A stretch of DNA of 64,000 bases from an uncultured Lachnospiraceae bacterium (GCA_905201915.1 CAJKQE010000001.1:43358-107357); one strand, 5' to 3'. Counted from the stretch's first letter, positions 8,831-16,364 are shown. Made by a program: numbers and translations. The notes: generated from the sequence alone by a model not told the origin.

Positions 8831-8860
8831 TTGTATCTTACCTCTACCATCTGGTACAAT
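8831..8860 (+). promoter_or_regulatory. Promoter of Rpn copy 2
   Basis: TTGTAT (8831-8836), 18-base spacer, TGGTACAAT with the -10 at 8855-8860. The leader to the ATG is short and carries AGGAGTGG. Confidence 0.5.
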
Positions 8861-8895
8861 AAAACTGTGATAAATGAACAGATAGGAGTGGTCAA

Positions 8896-9888
8896 ATGGC
8901 AGGAAGAAATGCCCAAAAGGCAGATGTAATCCTAAAAGACTTCTGGCGCCAGAATGAACGCTTCGCAGATTTGTTCAATGCAGTCATATTTCGTGGAAAG
9001 CAGATAATCAAGCCAGAGGATTTGACAGAACGGGATACGGATATGTCAGGAATTATCCAATTCAAGGACTATCAGAAAACTTTGGAACGTACCCGTGATG
9101 TAGTGAAGAAAATGGCTTATGGAGTGGAATTTGCAGTTCTGGGAATTGAGTCTCAGCAGAAAATCCACTATGCAATGCCGCTGCGTACCATGTTATATGA
9201 CAGTTTGGGCTATCTGAAGGAGTATCAGGAAATCACAAGAATCCGCAAAGCGGAGAGAGGAAAGATGACGGAGGACGAATTCCTTTCTAAAATGCGAAAA
9301 GAAGATCGTCTTCATCCAATCATCTCAATTGTACTATATTATTCTGAAAAAAGCTGGGATGGGCCTACGTGCCTGAAAGATATGATTGTAGAAATGCCAG
9401 AAGAAATGGAGCGGATTTTTTCAGATTATAAGATGAATCTCGTTCAGATACGAGAGAGCGAGCAATATACGTTTCATAATGAAGAGGTGCGGGCAGTGTT
9501 TGAAATTTCCCGTGAAATCTTTAATGGAAACTTGGATAAAATCAATGAGAAATACAGAGACCGGGATTTAACACCAGAGCTGATAACAGTAATTGGAAAG
9601 ATTACGGATTCAGCAGAGCTTGTAAGGCAGGGAAAAATTGAGGAGGTGGCAAATATGTGTACTGCTCTTGAGAAATGGGAGAAAGAAAACATAGAGCGAG
9701 GAACCAAACGTGGCATAGAGATTGGTACAAGCCGCGGAATAGAGATTGGCACAAACAAGGGGATTGCTAAAATGGTGCTCACACTGCTGAACAAAGGCAA
9801 GACAGTGGAAGAGACAGCTGATTGGCTGGATTTGACAGAGGAGTACGTTCGTAAGGTACAAGAAGAATCCCAAGATGAAGTTAAATAA
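8896..9888 (+). CDS. Rpn-family recombination-promoting nuclease/putative transposase, intact copy
   Basis: A 330-residue protein of the Rpn (PDDEXK nuclease/transposase) family. Family-typical segments are KADVILKDFWRQNERFADLF at the N-terminus, the core VEFAVLGIESQQKIHYAMP with Tyr and acidic residues, HPIISIVLYYSEKSWDGP in the centre, and a C-terminal helix-turn segment TVEETADWLDLTEEYVRKV. Near residues 270-290 there is a tandem RG-I-EIGT repeat, a region that commonly varies in length in this family. AGGAGTGG stands before the ATG. Rpn proteins cut DNA non-specifically and some act in phage defence; the role here is unknown. Confidence 0.85.
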   Translation: MAGRNAQKADVILKDFWRQNERFADLFNAVIFRGKQIIKPEDLTERDTDMSGIIQFKDYQKTLERTRDVVKKMAYGVEFAVLGIESQQKIHYAMPLRTMLYDSLGYLKEYQEITRIRKAERGKMTEDEFLSKMRKEDRLHPIISIVLYYSEKSWDGPTCLKDMIVEMPEEMERIFSDYKMNLVQIRESEQYTFHNEEVRAVFEISREIFNGNLDKINEKYRDRDLTPELITVIGKITDSAELVRQGKIEEVANMCTALEKWEKENIERGTKRGIEIGTSRGIEIGTNKGIAKMVLTLLNKGKTVEETADWLDLTEEYVRKVQEESQDEVK

Positions 9889-9902
9889 TTTTTATAATCA
9901 TG

Positions 9903-9932
9903 AAGGCTGCTGCAAGTTTATGTGGCAGCCTT
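9903..9932. terminator. Hairpin between Rpn copy 2 and the convergent nucleotidyltransferase gene
   Basis: AAGGCTGC (9903-9910) pairs with GCAGCCTT (9925-9932) across a 14-base loop. It lies between convergent genes and may stop transcription from both sides, though neither side has a long T-run. A mismatched version follows Rpn copy 1. Confidence 0.4.
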
Positions 9933-9954
9933 TATGATAAGATAACCGCCTGAT

Positions 9955-11124
9955 TTAAAATTTTAATTTCAAAGCCTCTAATAGCTTTTCTGCGCTATCC
10001 AATTGTTCCTGATTAATACGTTTGCTGAGATGAAGTTCAGCAGTATATTTTTTTAGTTTACCACTTGAGAGAGCTTTATACCATCTCACAACCTGATAAA
10101 TGGGTGTGAGATATTTGTGTCTTTCTAAGATAGGATATTTCATTTTTAAAGCTTTGTATGGCATAAAAATACGACCTCTGATATATCTGGCGTGCCCACC
10201 GTTTTGCCTTGTCTGATCCATAGCAATGCTATTATCTTTTGTTCCATAAGTTCCCCCATGTAAAATATATTCTTCCATTGCTGATGTAACAGGGGTATGT
10301 GAAGATTCTCCAAACCAAACTTCAGATAATTGGATTACATATTCATAAAAAGTTTCTATTTTTGCTTCTCTGCATAATATTTTAAGCTTTTCATCATTAT
10401 ATGGCATTTGATGATGGATAAGGTAAAGGTCTAAAATAGAGCGTATTCCACAACCGCCATGCTGAAAATGATATGCCGTATGTGCCAGTAAATGGAAGAA
10501 AAAGAATTCATTGGACTGCTCATATTCCAAGCAATTATCTTTGCCCACAGGTGAGCTGTAATCCCATACTTTTATTAATACTTTATCGAGATTATCCATA
10601 TTTTCTTTTATATTAAAATGTAATTCAAGCAAAATGTTGTTAGGAGAAACCAGAGGAACATCGTGATAATTTCGTTCCTGTTTTTTATAAGAACATTTTT
10701 CCACTAAGCCATTAATTGCAAGGTCAAGATCTTCTTCATGAATTAATATATCAATATCGCAGCTTGTTCTGAGCCATGGCTCTGGATAATATTTTCTTAC
10801 TCTGGGACCTTTTAACAGGATATAGGGTATTTTTAACTCAGTTAAAACATGGGTGATTTTCTTGATTTCCGTTTGTGATTGCTCATATCTGTATACAGAC
10901 ATAAAAGATTCATTTATCAGCTTTTTTACATTCGGAGTTTTCTCTATCATCTTGGATTTGCCTAACACATCTCCTACAATTACACTGATAGAGTGCTTTG
11001 AGCATAGCTGAAAAAGCTGTTCTTTTTCTTCTTGCGATAATGCACAATATTGCTGTACATCAATATTTTCTTTATGTATCGAACATTTAATTAAATTCAT
11101 TAATATCTTTGTTATCTTATCCAT
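9955..11124 (-). CDS. Uncharacterised nucleotidyltransferase family protein (NTP_transf_5-like)
   Basis: A 389-residue soluble protein. The segment IPYILLKGPRVRKYYPEPW, followed by LRTSCDIDILI, carries the Asp-x-Asp pair of the polymerase-beta-type nucleotidyltransferase fold and matches the family often annotated as nucleotidyltransferase family protein (PF14907). A helical C-terminal half with several His residues (HLLAHTAYHFQHGGCGIRS) follows. Members often sit near surface-polysaccharide or peptide clusters, with unknown substrates. It stands alone on the minus strand, convergent with the Rpn genes. The start ATG at 11124 lacks a clear Shine-Dalgarno, so the exact N-terminus is less certain. 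Confidence 0.75.
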   Translation of the reverse strand: MDKITKILMNLIKCSIHKENIDVQQYCALSQEEKEQLFQLCSKHSISVIVGDVLGKSKMIEKTPNVKKLINESFMSVYRYEQSQTEIKKITHVLTELKIPYILLKGPRVRKYYPEPWLRTSCDIDILIHEEDLDLAINGLVEKCSYKKQERNYHDVPLVSPNNILLELHFNIKENMDNLDKVLIKVWDYSSPVGKDNCLEYEQSNEFFFFHLLAHTAYHFQHGGCGIRSILDLYLIHHQMPYNDEKLKILCREAKIETFYEYVIQLSEVWFGESSHTPVTSAMEEYILHGGTYGTKDNSIAMDQTRQNGGHARYIRGRIFMPYKALKMKYPILERHKYLTPIYQVVRWYKALSSGKLKKYTAELHLSKRINQEQLDSAEKLLEALKLKF

Positions 11125-11230
11125 TATTTCACCGTAAAATTATAAATATTTCATTGTTGTTTGATGTGAGTGTTGTCTACGGATATTTTACTGTATCCAA
11201 AATCCCTTGTCTATATAGAAGTGGTAAAGT

Positions 11231-11259
11231 TTATTCAATGCAGTCATATTTTGTGGAAA
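11231..11259 (+). repeat. Fragment of an Rpn gene (5' coding part)
   Basis: The bases TTCAATGCAGTCATATTTTG closely match the part of the Rpn gene that codes for LFNAVIFRGK (compare 8971 onward). The match is lost after about 30 bases. It is a decayed relic directly before the leader of the HipA-like gene. Confidence 0.65.
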
Positions 11260-11275
11260 CTGGAATAATTTTCAT

Positions 11276-11300
11276 ATTTTCGAAGATGCTTTAGGAAACA
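11276..11300 (+). repeat. Leader motif, copy 1 of 3
   Basis: A 25-base motif with core CTTTAGGAAA, recurring at 12586-12610 and 15853-15876. Here it has more differences (CGAAGATGC instead of CGGAGATAC) than the other two. It always follows Rpn relics and precedes a gene of the island. Confidence 0.6.
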
Positions 11301-11395
11301 TTAATGTCAGGAGCTTTATGTGAATTGCATGCTATTTTCTAAAGCTAAAATATGCTAATATAAGGATATCAATCAAAAAGGACAGGTGATTTGTA

Positions 11396-12499
11396 ATGAA
11401 TAAAACTGTATATGAGATTATGCATAGAAATAGAAAAGTAGCAAAAATCGATGAGACAGGGTTCTCTAAAGTTTATTACAAAAGTTTTATGCCTTATAAT
11501 CTTTATCTTGAAGAAGAGGAAGATATAGATACGTTGGTTAATAATGTTACAAACTTTAATTATTGGTGTGCCACCAGAGTACTCACTTTAGACAGGACTT
11601 ATGCGAAAGAAATTTTAAATAGTATAGGAATGACTCAGGCGGTAACGGATAAGGAAAGAGCAAAGATTGCTTTGAGTTATCGTTGTGCATCTTTAACAGA
11701 TCCTTTTTGGGTGCGTAAAAAAGGTGAAAAAGTATCTTTTGAAGAAGTGAATTTGTATGAAAATCATTTAGATAATACATTTATAGATATAGCATTAAAA
11801 GGAAAACAATATACCGTAGATAATGAAAATCTTGCAAAAGACTTATCGACGAATGGATGCTTTCCAAAGGCATGGAAGCGTGTAGAAAATGGTTTTGTTT
11901 TATTAAAAGATGGTGGAATTGAAACTGTAGAAAGAGAATTGTTAGCTAGTAAAATCTGTCAATGTTTTAATGTTTCTCAGGTTGTCTATACGGAAGATAT
12001 ATTTGATAATGAGAAAGTAACTCGAAGTGAAAATATTACATCAAAAGAGTATTCCATTGCCTCTATGGAGTTAATGGAAATATATTCTCAGAATCATAAT
12101 CGTGATATAAAAAAATATATTTTATCATTGGATCGACATAATTATTATATGATGAACATTATTGATTATCTTGTTGGAAATACAGACAGACACTGGGGCA
12201 ATTGGGGAGTGTTGGTAAAAAATTCTAATAACAAACCAGTATCACTTCATAAATTAATGGATTTTAATCAATCATTTTATTCGTATGACACTTTGGAAGG
12301 TGCGAATTGTCAGACCACATTTGGCGTAAAGAAGAACCAGCAGGAAGCAGCAGAAGAAGCGGTAAAGAGAATTGGAATGAATCAAATCAGTGAAATTAAA
12401 AAAGAATGGTTTTCTAAATTACCTCAGTTTTATGATATGTTTTTGAAACGATATGAGTATTTAAAAAAATGTGAATTATCAGGAAATTTAAAAGATTAA
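11396..12499 (+). CDS. HipA-like serine/threonine kinase domain protein
   Basis: A 367-residue protein whose C-terminal half carries the HipA kinase signature: DYLVGNTDRHWGNWGVLV (catalytic Asp and Asn) and, 20 residues on, LMDFNQSF, which corresponds to the metal-binding DF(G/N) motif. The N-terminal half is diverged and lacks an obvious HipA N-terminal couple domain. AAAAGGACAGGTG precedes the ATG. HipA toxins phosphorylate aminoacyl-tRNA synthetases or other targets and are usually encoded after an XRE antitoxin. Here no HipB precedes it, but an XRE protein (12635) follows 135 bases later. Antitoxin pairing is inference. Confidence 0.75.
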   Translation: MNKTVYEIMHRNRKVAKIDETGFSKVYYKSFMPYNLYLEEEEDIDTLVNNVTNFNYWCATRVLTLDRTYAKEILNSIGMTQAVTDKERAKIALSYRCASLTDPFWVRKKGEKVSFEEVNLYENHLDNTFIDIALKGKQYTVDNENLAKDLSTNGCFPKAWKRVENGFVLLKDGGIETVERELLASKICQCFNVSQVVYTEDIFDNEKVTRSENITSKEYSIASMELMEIYSQNHNRDIKKYILSLDRHNYYMMNIIDYLVGNTDRHWGNWGVLVKNSNNKPVSLHKLMDFNQSFYSYDTLEGANCQTTFGVKKNQQEAAEEAVKRIGMNQISEIKKEWFSKLPQFYDMFLKRYEYLKKCELSGNLKD

Positions 12500-12523
12500 T
12501 TTGGGAAATATATAAGAAAAAAA

Positions 12524-12551
12524 TTTTCAATGCAGTTATATTTTGTGGAAA
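12524..12551 (+). repeat. Second fragment of an Rpn gene (5' coding part)
   Basis: TTTTCAATGCAGTTATATTT and the following GTGGAAA match the same Rpn segment as the fragment at 11231. The region between this and 12586 is diverged. Confidence 0.6.
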
Positions 12552-12585
12552 TCGGAATATAATAGATGTAGAAATGGATTTTTAT

Positions 12586-12610
12586 ATTTTCGGAGACACT
12601 TTAGGAAATA
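12586..12610 (+). repeat. Leader motif, copy 2 of 3
   Basis: Contains CGGAGACACTTTAGGAAATA and leads into a GGAGG ribosome site of the gene at 12635. The copy at 15853 is almost the same and stands at the same distance from a paralogous gene. Confidence 0.65.
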
Positions 12611-12634
12611 GAGTGGTGGAGGTGCAAAAAGAGG

Positions 12635-12964
12635 ATGATTTCATATATTATCACATTTTTAGTAGGAAATTTTTTAGGTGTAGCGCTTATGTGTTTGCTT
12701 CAAATTAATAGGCAGTTTCATGGAGGTTCTCCAAGTATTAATAGAATGTTAGTAAAGCGTGTGAATGAGCTATGTAGAGAAAATGGAGTTACATACGAGG
12801 AATTATCATGGAAATCGGAGATACCCTTTGATACGATATTAGATATATTAGATGGTGTAGAAGGAAATCCCAGTATGTTTGCTATTGCTAAAATTTGCAA
12901 AGGACTGGATGTTTCATTAAGATATTTCTTTGATACAGAAGAATTTAGAAATGTTATGTTGTGA
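12635..12964 (+). CDS. Membrane-anchored XRE-family protein (DUF3789-like N-terminus plus HTH)
   Basis: A 109-residue protein. Residues 1-22 (MISYIITFLVGNFLGVALMC) form one hydrophobic helix of the DUF3789 type. Residues 37-105 form a Cro/CI-type HTH: RVNELCRENGVTYEELSWKS, then a DILDGVEGNPSMFAIAKICK recognition part and a C-terminal DVSLRYFFDTEEF. A paralogue with the same membrane segment lies at 15902, and an XRE protein without the anchor lies at 42893. GGAGG at 12617-12621 serves the ATG. It may tether a regulator or antitoxin to the membrane. Its neighbour upstream is the HipA-like kinase. Confidence 0.7.
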   Translation: MISYIITFLVGNFLGVALMCLLQINRQFHGGSPSINRMLVKRVNELCRENGVTYEELSWKSEIPFDTILDILDGVEGNPSMFAIAKICKGLDVSLRYFFDTEEFRNVML

Positions 12965-12998
12965 AGAATATGTCCGCAAGGTAAAAGAAGAATCTTAA
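12963..12998 (+). repeat. Fragment of an Rpn gene (3' coding end)
   Basis: Codons read EEYVRKVKEES-stop, matching the C-terminus EEYVRKVQEESQ of the intact Rpn protein at 8896. It overlaps the stop of the preceding XRE gene. Together with the 5' fragment at 12524 it brackets that gene, as if the XRE gene had replaced the middle of an Rpn gene. Confidence 0.65.
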
Positions 12999-13519
12999 GA
13001 GAAAATAGATAGTCTGTTCTGTAGGACTGTGCTATAATCTTTTCATAGGATTCTTCTGTAGAAATGGAGGAAGAACGAATCATAGGTTTCGCCAGAACTT
13101 GTCAGGTTTCTGAAGTTTGTAACGGCTGATCTTGAAGAAAGTGAAGGGGATTGAGGAAATTGAAAAGCTGAAGGTTTTGCATAAGATGGCAGCCAGAGCT
13201 GATTCTATATGTAGCTTTGAGAAAGAAGCTGAAGGTATTTTAAGTTAAAAGCTTGAATTCGGTGATGGTTTCCCATCGCCAAAACATATCTGTTCCAATG
13301 CCGTTTATGGCATTGGAGTCTATAAGGACTCCTAATAAGGGTGTCTTACTGATTCAGTAATTTATCAATGAAATATATCTAGCAGAGGAATCCTATTAAG
13401 GGCTTATATTCTTTCTATTGGATTGCTATTGGGGTTATCTCCGAAGAAAACACAATTGAAAATATGTATTTACATTATTGAATAATGATATTACGCCGTA
13501 ATTATTTTACGGCAATGGG
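12999..13519. other. Non-coding stretch with hairpins upstream of the ATPase pair
   Basis: No gene with a start is visible in these 520 bases. At about 13140-13250 there is a short start-less frame reading KVKGIEEIEKLKVLHKMAAR and ending in FEKEAEGILS, which may be another relic of an Rpn-like protein C-terminus. After it come three consecutive hairpins (13261-13332) and two related segments, GGACTCCTAATAAGGG and GGAATCCTATTAAGGG, 70 bases apart. Just before the ATPase promoter is an inverted repeat, GCCGTAA (13495-13501) with TTACGGC (13507-13513). Confidence 0.5.
13261..13332 (+). other. Three adjacent hairpins, possible structured RNA
   Basis: GGTGATGG/CCATCGCC (13261-13280), TCCAATGCC/GGCATTGGA (13294-13317, 9 bp perfect) and GGAGTC/GACTCC (13315-13332, sharing bases with the second stem) follow each other. 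The shared bases of stems two and three allow alternative folds. Function unknown. Confidence 0.4.
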
Positions 13520-13548
13520 TTGCGGAATAGTATGCAGTTGGATATACT
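13520..13548 (+). promoter_or_regulatory. Promoter of the ATPase/TOPRIM pair
   Basis: TTGCGG (13520-13525), 17-base spacer, TATACT (13543-13548). Transcription would begin near 13555, so the upstream ATG at 13555 would have no leader. This supports the later start at 13597. Confidence 0.6.
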
Positions 13549-13596
13549 ATTAGCATGAAGTATGCGAACATATTATTTGAAAGGATGTTATGCTTT

Positions 13597-14751
13597 ATGT
13601 TAAAGAGATTTAAATTCAAGAATTATAAGAATTTTAGAGATGAAATAGTGATAGATTTTGGAAACATTGCAGGTTATCAGTTTAGTACGGACTGTATTTC
13701 AGATGGCTTAATTGCTAAAATGCTTATTTATGGAAGAAATGCCACAGGGAAAACAAATTTAGGAAGAGCAATTATGGATATAGATTCTATCATGTTTGCA
13801 TACCCGAGATTGATAGGAAATGGAGTATTTCTTAATGCAGATTCTACAGAGGACTCTGCAGAGTTTTCATATACTTTTGACTTCAGTGGTATTGAACTGA
13901 CTTATCAATATGCTTGTTTTTCTAATCAGGAACTCAGAGATGAAGAATTAATTATAAATGGAACCTCTATTTTTAAATGTGATTTTTTAAATAAAAAGTA
14001 TAATTTTGATAATTTGAAACATATAGGAGCGGAGACGGCAAATGTAAATATATATTTACAGGCATTAGAAGGAGATGGGACAACAGAAGAGACTATTGAA
14101 CCTAGATTACCATTTCTTAGATGGCTGATTAGTAATGTGGCGTTAAAAAATGATTCTGTATTAATTCGTTTATCTAATTATGTTAGAAGAATGGTCATGA
14201 TTACAGTGGGAAATGAAATGCCATATCGTGTACGCAGAATGACCAGTTCTTTTTATGAGGTTTTAGAGAATCCAGAGAGATTGAAAGACTTGGAAGATTT
14301 TTTGAATGCTATGGGGATAGAATGCAAACTTGTGTTAAAAAAGTTGCCAGATGGTCAAAGGGAATTGTACTTTGCACATGAAAAACTGGTTCCATTTTAT
14401 GAGAATGCATCTAGTGGAACACTGGCGTTAGTTGATTTGTATAGACGATTGATTCCTAAAGTGTGGGAAGCTTCTCTCATATATTTGGATGAGTTTGACG
14501 CTTTTTATCATTATGAAATGGCAGAAAATGTAATTAAATTTTTTAAGAAGAAATATCCCCGTTGCCAGATGATTATGACATCGCACAATACAAATTTAAT
14601 GACAAACAGACTAATGAGACCAGATTGTATGTTTATCTTATCAAGAAAAGGAACACTGACAGCATTGTGTAATGCTACAACACGTGAATTAAGAGAAGGC
14701 CATAATCTTGAGAAGATGTATATCAGCGGAGAGTTTGAAAAGTATGAATAA
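13597..14751 (+). CDS. AAA-family (ABC/SMC-like) ATPase of a putative two-gene defence module
   Basis: A 384-residue ATPase. It starts MLKRFKFKNYKNFRDE, the usual first strand of OLD/RloA-type AAA_21 ATPases. The Walker A motif is YGRNATGKTN; a signature-like SSGTLALVDLYRRL precedes Walker B LIYLDEFDAFYH, and the switch His lies in MTSHNTNLM. AAAGGATG at 13579 is the nearest ribosome site, and an earlier ATG (13555) falls at the predicted transcription start. It overlaps the next gene by 8 bases. Such ATPases pair with TOPRIM, RloB or HNH effectors in anti-phage systems (AbiL, PARIS, Septu). Which of these, if any, applies is unknown. Confidence 0.75.
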   Translation: MLKRFKFKNYKNFRDEIVIDFGNIAGYQFSTDCISDGLIAKMLIYGRNATGKTNLGRAIMDIDSIMFAYPRLIGNGVFLNADSTEDSAEFSYTFDFSGIELTYQYACFSNQELRDEELIINGTSIFKCDFLNKKYNFDNLKHIGAETANVNIYLQALEGDGTTEETIEPRLPFLRWLISNVALKNDSVLIRLSNYVRRMVMITVGNEMPYRVRRMTSSFYEVLENPERLKDLEDFLNAMGIECKLVLKKLPDGQRELYFAHEKLVPFYENASSGTLALVDLYRRLIPKVWEASLIYLDEFDAFYHYEMAENVIKFFKKKYPRCQMIMTSHNTNLMTNRLMRPDCMFILSRKGTLTALCNATTRELREGHNLEKMYISGEFEKYE

Positions 14752-15769
14752 TTATAGCAATACGCCTAGAAGCCGAAATCAAACGTTGCTAATTGTAGAA
14801 GGAGATCATGAAAAAAATAAACTGTTTTGGCTGATATTTAAATGTTTTCCTGAAATTAATATTGACATGGACAATGTTTGGATATACGGAACAAATATAT
14901 ATCTGCTTTATGAAGATATAGTAAAAGAGTATGGCCCTGATTGGCTAGAAGAAGAAATAGATATTGATTTGCCATTTGTGATCAGTAAGAAAAAGACACC
15001 GGATACTCTTCGATATAAAGATGATTTTACCAATATTATTCTGGTATTTGACTATGAGCGGCATGATACAAATTTTTCAGAAAGAAAAATCTTGGAAATG
15101 CAAAATAGTTTTTTAGATATGACGGATATGGGAAAACTGTATATAAATTATCCAATGATAGAGTCTTATCAGCATTTAACACATATTCCAGATTGTGATT
15201 TTGTAGAGAGAAAGGTACCTGTTGCTTTGCAACCTGGAAGCAAATATAAAGAACTGGTTGGAAAAAATTCTGCAATTAAAGAAATTGTTGAGTTTCCGCA
15301 TAGGATTGATGACTTGATGAAGGGGCGTTTTGGAATTCATGACATGCAAGTTCGAAAAAGTTGTAGTGAAAAAATTTTTGAATTAGCCAACGAAGAGAAT
15401 ATAGAAGAAGACTTACAAAAGATTTTAGAAAATGTAAGAATAGGTGACGGACAAAAGACATTAAAGTACCAGCTAAAAGCTTGGATAAATAGAATTGGAT
15501 ATGCAAATAAACAACAAACTTATTGGCAGTATGCGAGAAATCTTTTGGTAGAAATAATTTATCACAATATATGTAAGGCAAATTACATTCAAGAGGGTGT
15601 ATACAAGATAGCATTGAATCAATATAACGAGAATTTTGAAAATCTTGATTTTGGAATAATTTTGAATAAACAAAATATATTTAGTAGCACAGAGAAAGGA
15701 TTTATTTGGGTATTAAATACATGTGTGTTTGTTGTTGCAGATTATAATTTTTCATTGTTGCAGAAATAA
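14744..15769 (+). CDS. TOPRIM/RloB-like putative effector partner of the ATPase
   Basis: A 341-residue protein starting inside the ATPase gene end (ATG at 14744, GGAGAG upstream). Near the N-terminus NQTLLIVEGDHEKNKLF resembles the first TOPRIM motif (hydrophobic strand ending in E-G). About 85 residues later NIILVFDYERHDTNF could be the second, D-x-E-like motif. The C-terminal half is helical with no motif I recognise. The overlap and shared promoter show that it works with the ATPase. RloB of AbiL-type systems and AriB of PARIS have similar size and layout. The nuclease role is inference from these motifs and the context. Confidence 0.6.
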   Translation: MNNYSNTPRSRNQTLLIVEGDHEKNKLFWLIFKCFPEINIDMDNVWIYGTNIYLLYEDIVKEYGPDWLEEEIDIDLPFVISKKKTPDTLRYKDDFTNIILVFDYERHDTNFSERKILEMQNSFLDMTDMGKLYINYPMIESYQHLTHIPDCDFVERKVPVALQPGSKYKELVGKNSAIKEIVEFPHRIDDLMKGRFGIHDMQVRKSCSEKIFELANEENIEEDLQKILENVRIGDGQKTLKYQLKAWINRIGYANKQQTYWQYARNLLVEIIYHNICKANYIQEGVYKIALNQYNENFENLDFGIILNKQNIFSSTEKGFIWVLNTCVFVVADYNFSLLQK

Positions 15770-15794
15770 AATATGCAAAGGATAGCAAGGTAAG

Positions 15795-15845
15795 GAAGAA
15801 TATGTCCGTAAAAAGCAGGAAAAATCCCAGAATAAAGTTGAATAA
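15795..15845 (+). repeat. Fragment of an Rpn gene (3' coding end), second
   Basis: Seventeen codons read EEYVRKKQEKSQNKVE-stop, matching the C-terminus EEYVRKVQEESQDEVK of the Rpn protein. It lies 25 bases after the TOPRIM-like gene and directly before leader motif copy 3. Confidence 0.7.
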
Positions 15846-15852
15846 GTTGACA

Positions 15853-15876
15853 GTTTCCGGAGATACTTTAGGAAAT
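15853..15876 (+). repeat. Leader motif, copy 3 of 3
   Basis: Contains CCGGAGATACTTTAGGAAAT, followed by a GGAGG ribosome site and ATG at the same distance as at 12586. Confidence 0.65.
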
Positions 15877-15901
15877 AAAGTAACGGAGGCATAAAAAGAG
15901 G

Positions 15902-16282
15902 ATGATTTCGTATATTATCACGTTTTTGGTAGGAAGCTATTTAGGGGTAGCATTTATGTGTTTGTTTCAAATTAATAAAAAATTTACTGGAAGTTCTCCT
16001 GATATTAGTAGTACACTGGTGGCAGGAAGAACGGAGGTGTTAGATATGGTTGAAGAACGAAAAATATTAGCAAAGCGTGTAAATGAACTGTGTAAGGAAA
16101 GAGGACTTACATACGAGGAATTATCATTTAACTCTGAAGTACCTCTTGATATTGTATTACAGATGGCAGATGCTTCAGTGAAAAATCCGGGTATATTTGT
16201 GATTTCTAAAATTTGCAAAGGATTAGATGTTTCATTAAGATATTTCTTTGATACAGAAGAATTTAGAAATGTTATGTTGTGA
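15902..16282 (+). CDS. Membrane-anchored XRE-family protein, paralogue of 12635
   Basis: A 126-residue protein with the same layout as the gene at 12635: an N-terminal membrane helix (MISYIITFLVGSYLGVAFMC), a linker here 17 residues longer (including TEVLDMVEERKILAK), and a Cro/CI HTH (RVNELCKERGLTYEELSFNS) ending in the identical KICKGLDVSLRYFFDTEEF and then RNVML. The upstream leader is also duplicated. The C-terminal segment and the longer linker are close to the free XRE protein at 42893 (RKILADRINNLCKEQG), which suggests that a cytosolic form was the ancestor or is a relative. Confidence 0.7.
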   Translation: MISYIITFLVGSYLGVAFMCLFQINKKFTGSSPDISSTLVAGRTEVLDMVEERKILAKRVNELCKERGLTYEELSFNSEVPLDIVLQMADASVKNPGIFVISKICKGLDVSLRYFFDTEEFRNVML

Positions 16283-16314
16283 TATGGGCATGGATATTAT
16301 TAATTTTGCCTAAG

Positions 16315-16364
16315 AAAAGCTGTTACTTTAACGATTAAAAAAATTGTGAAGTGACAGCTTTTTT
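16315..16364 (+). terminator. Terminator closing the accessory island
   Basis: AAAAGCTGTTACTT (16315-16328) pairs with AAGTGACAGCTTTT (16349-16362) with one wobble, and the stem runs into a T-run. Confidence 0.75.

Larger units (their letters stand above)
8815..9933 (+). repeat. Rpn unit, direct repeat copy 2
   Basis: Second copy of the 1.1-kb unit beginning at 7554, with an intact ATG and one extra 24-base internal repeat. The 165 bases between the two units are unique. Confidence 0.85.

Noticed and set aside
12999..13519. Retron-like non-coding RNA before the ATPase pair
   Set aside because: No reverse transcriptase gene lies nearby, and no msr/msd pairing was found. Only generic hairpins are supported.
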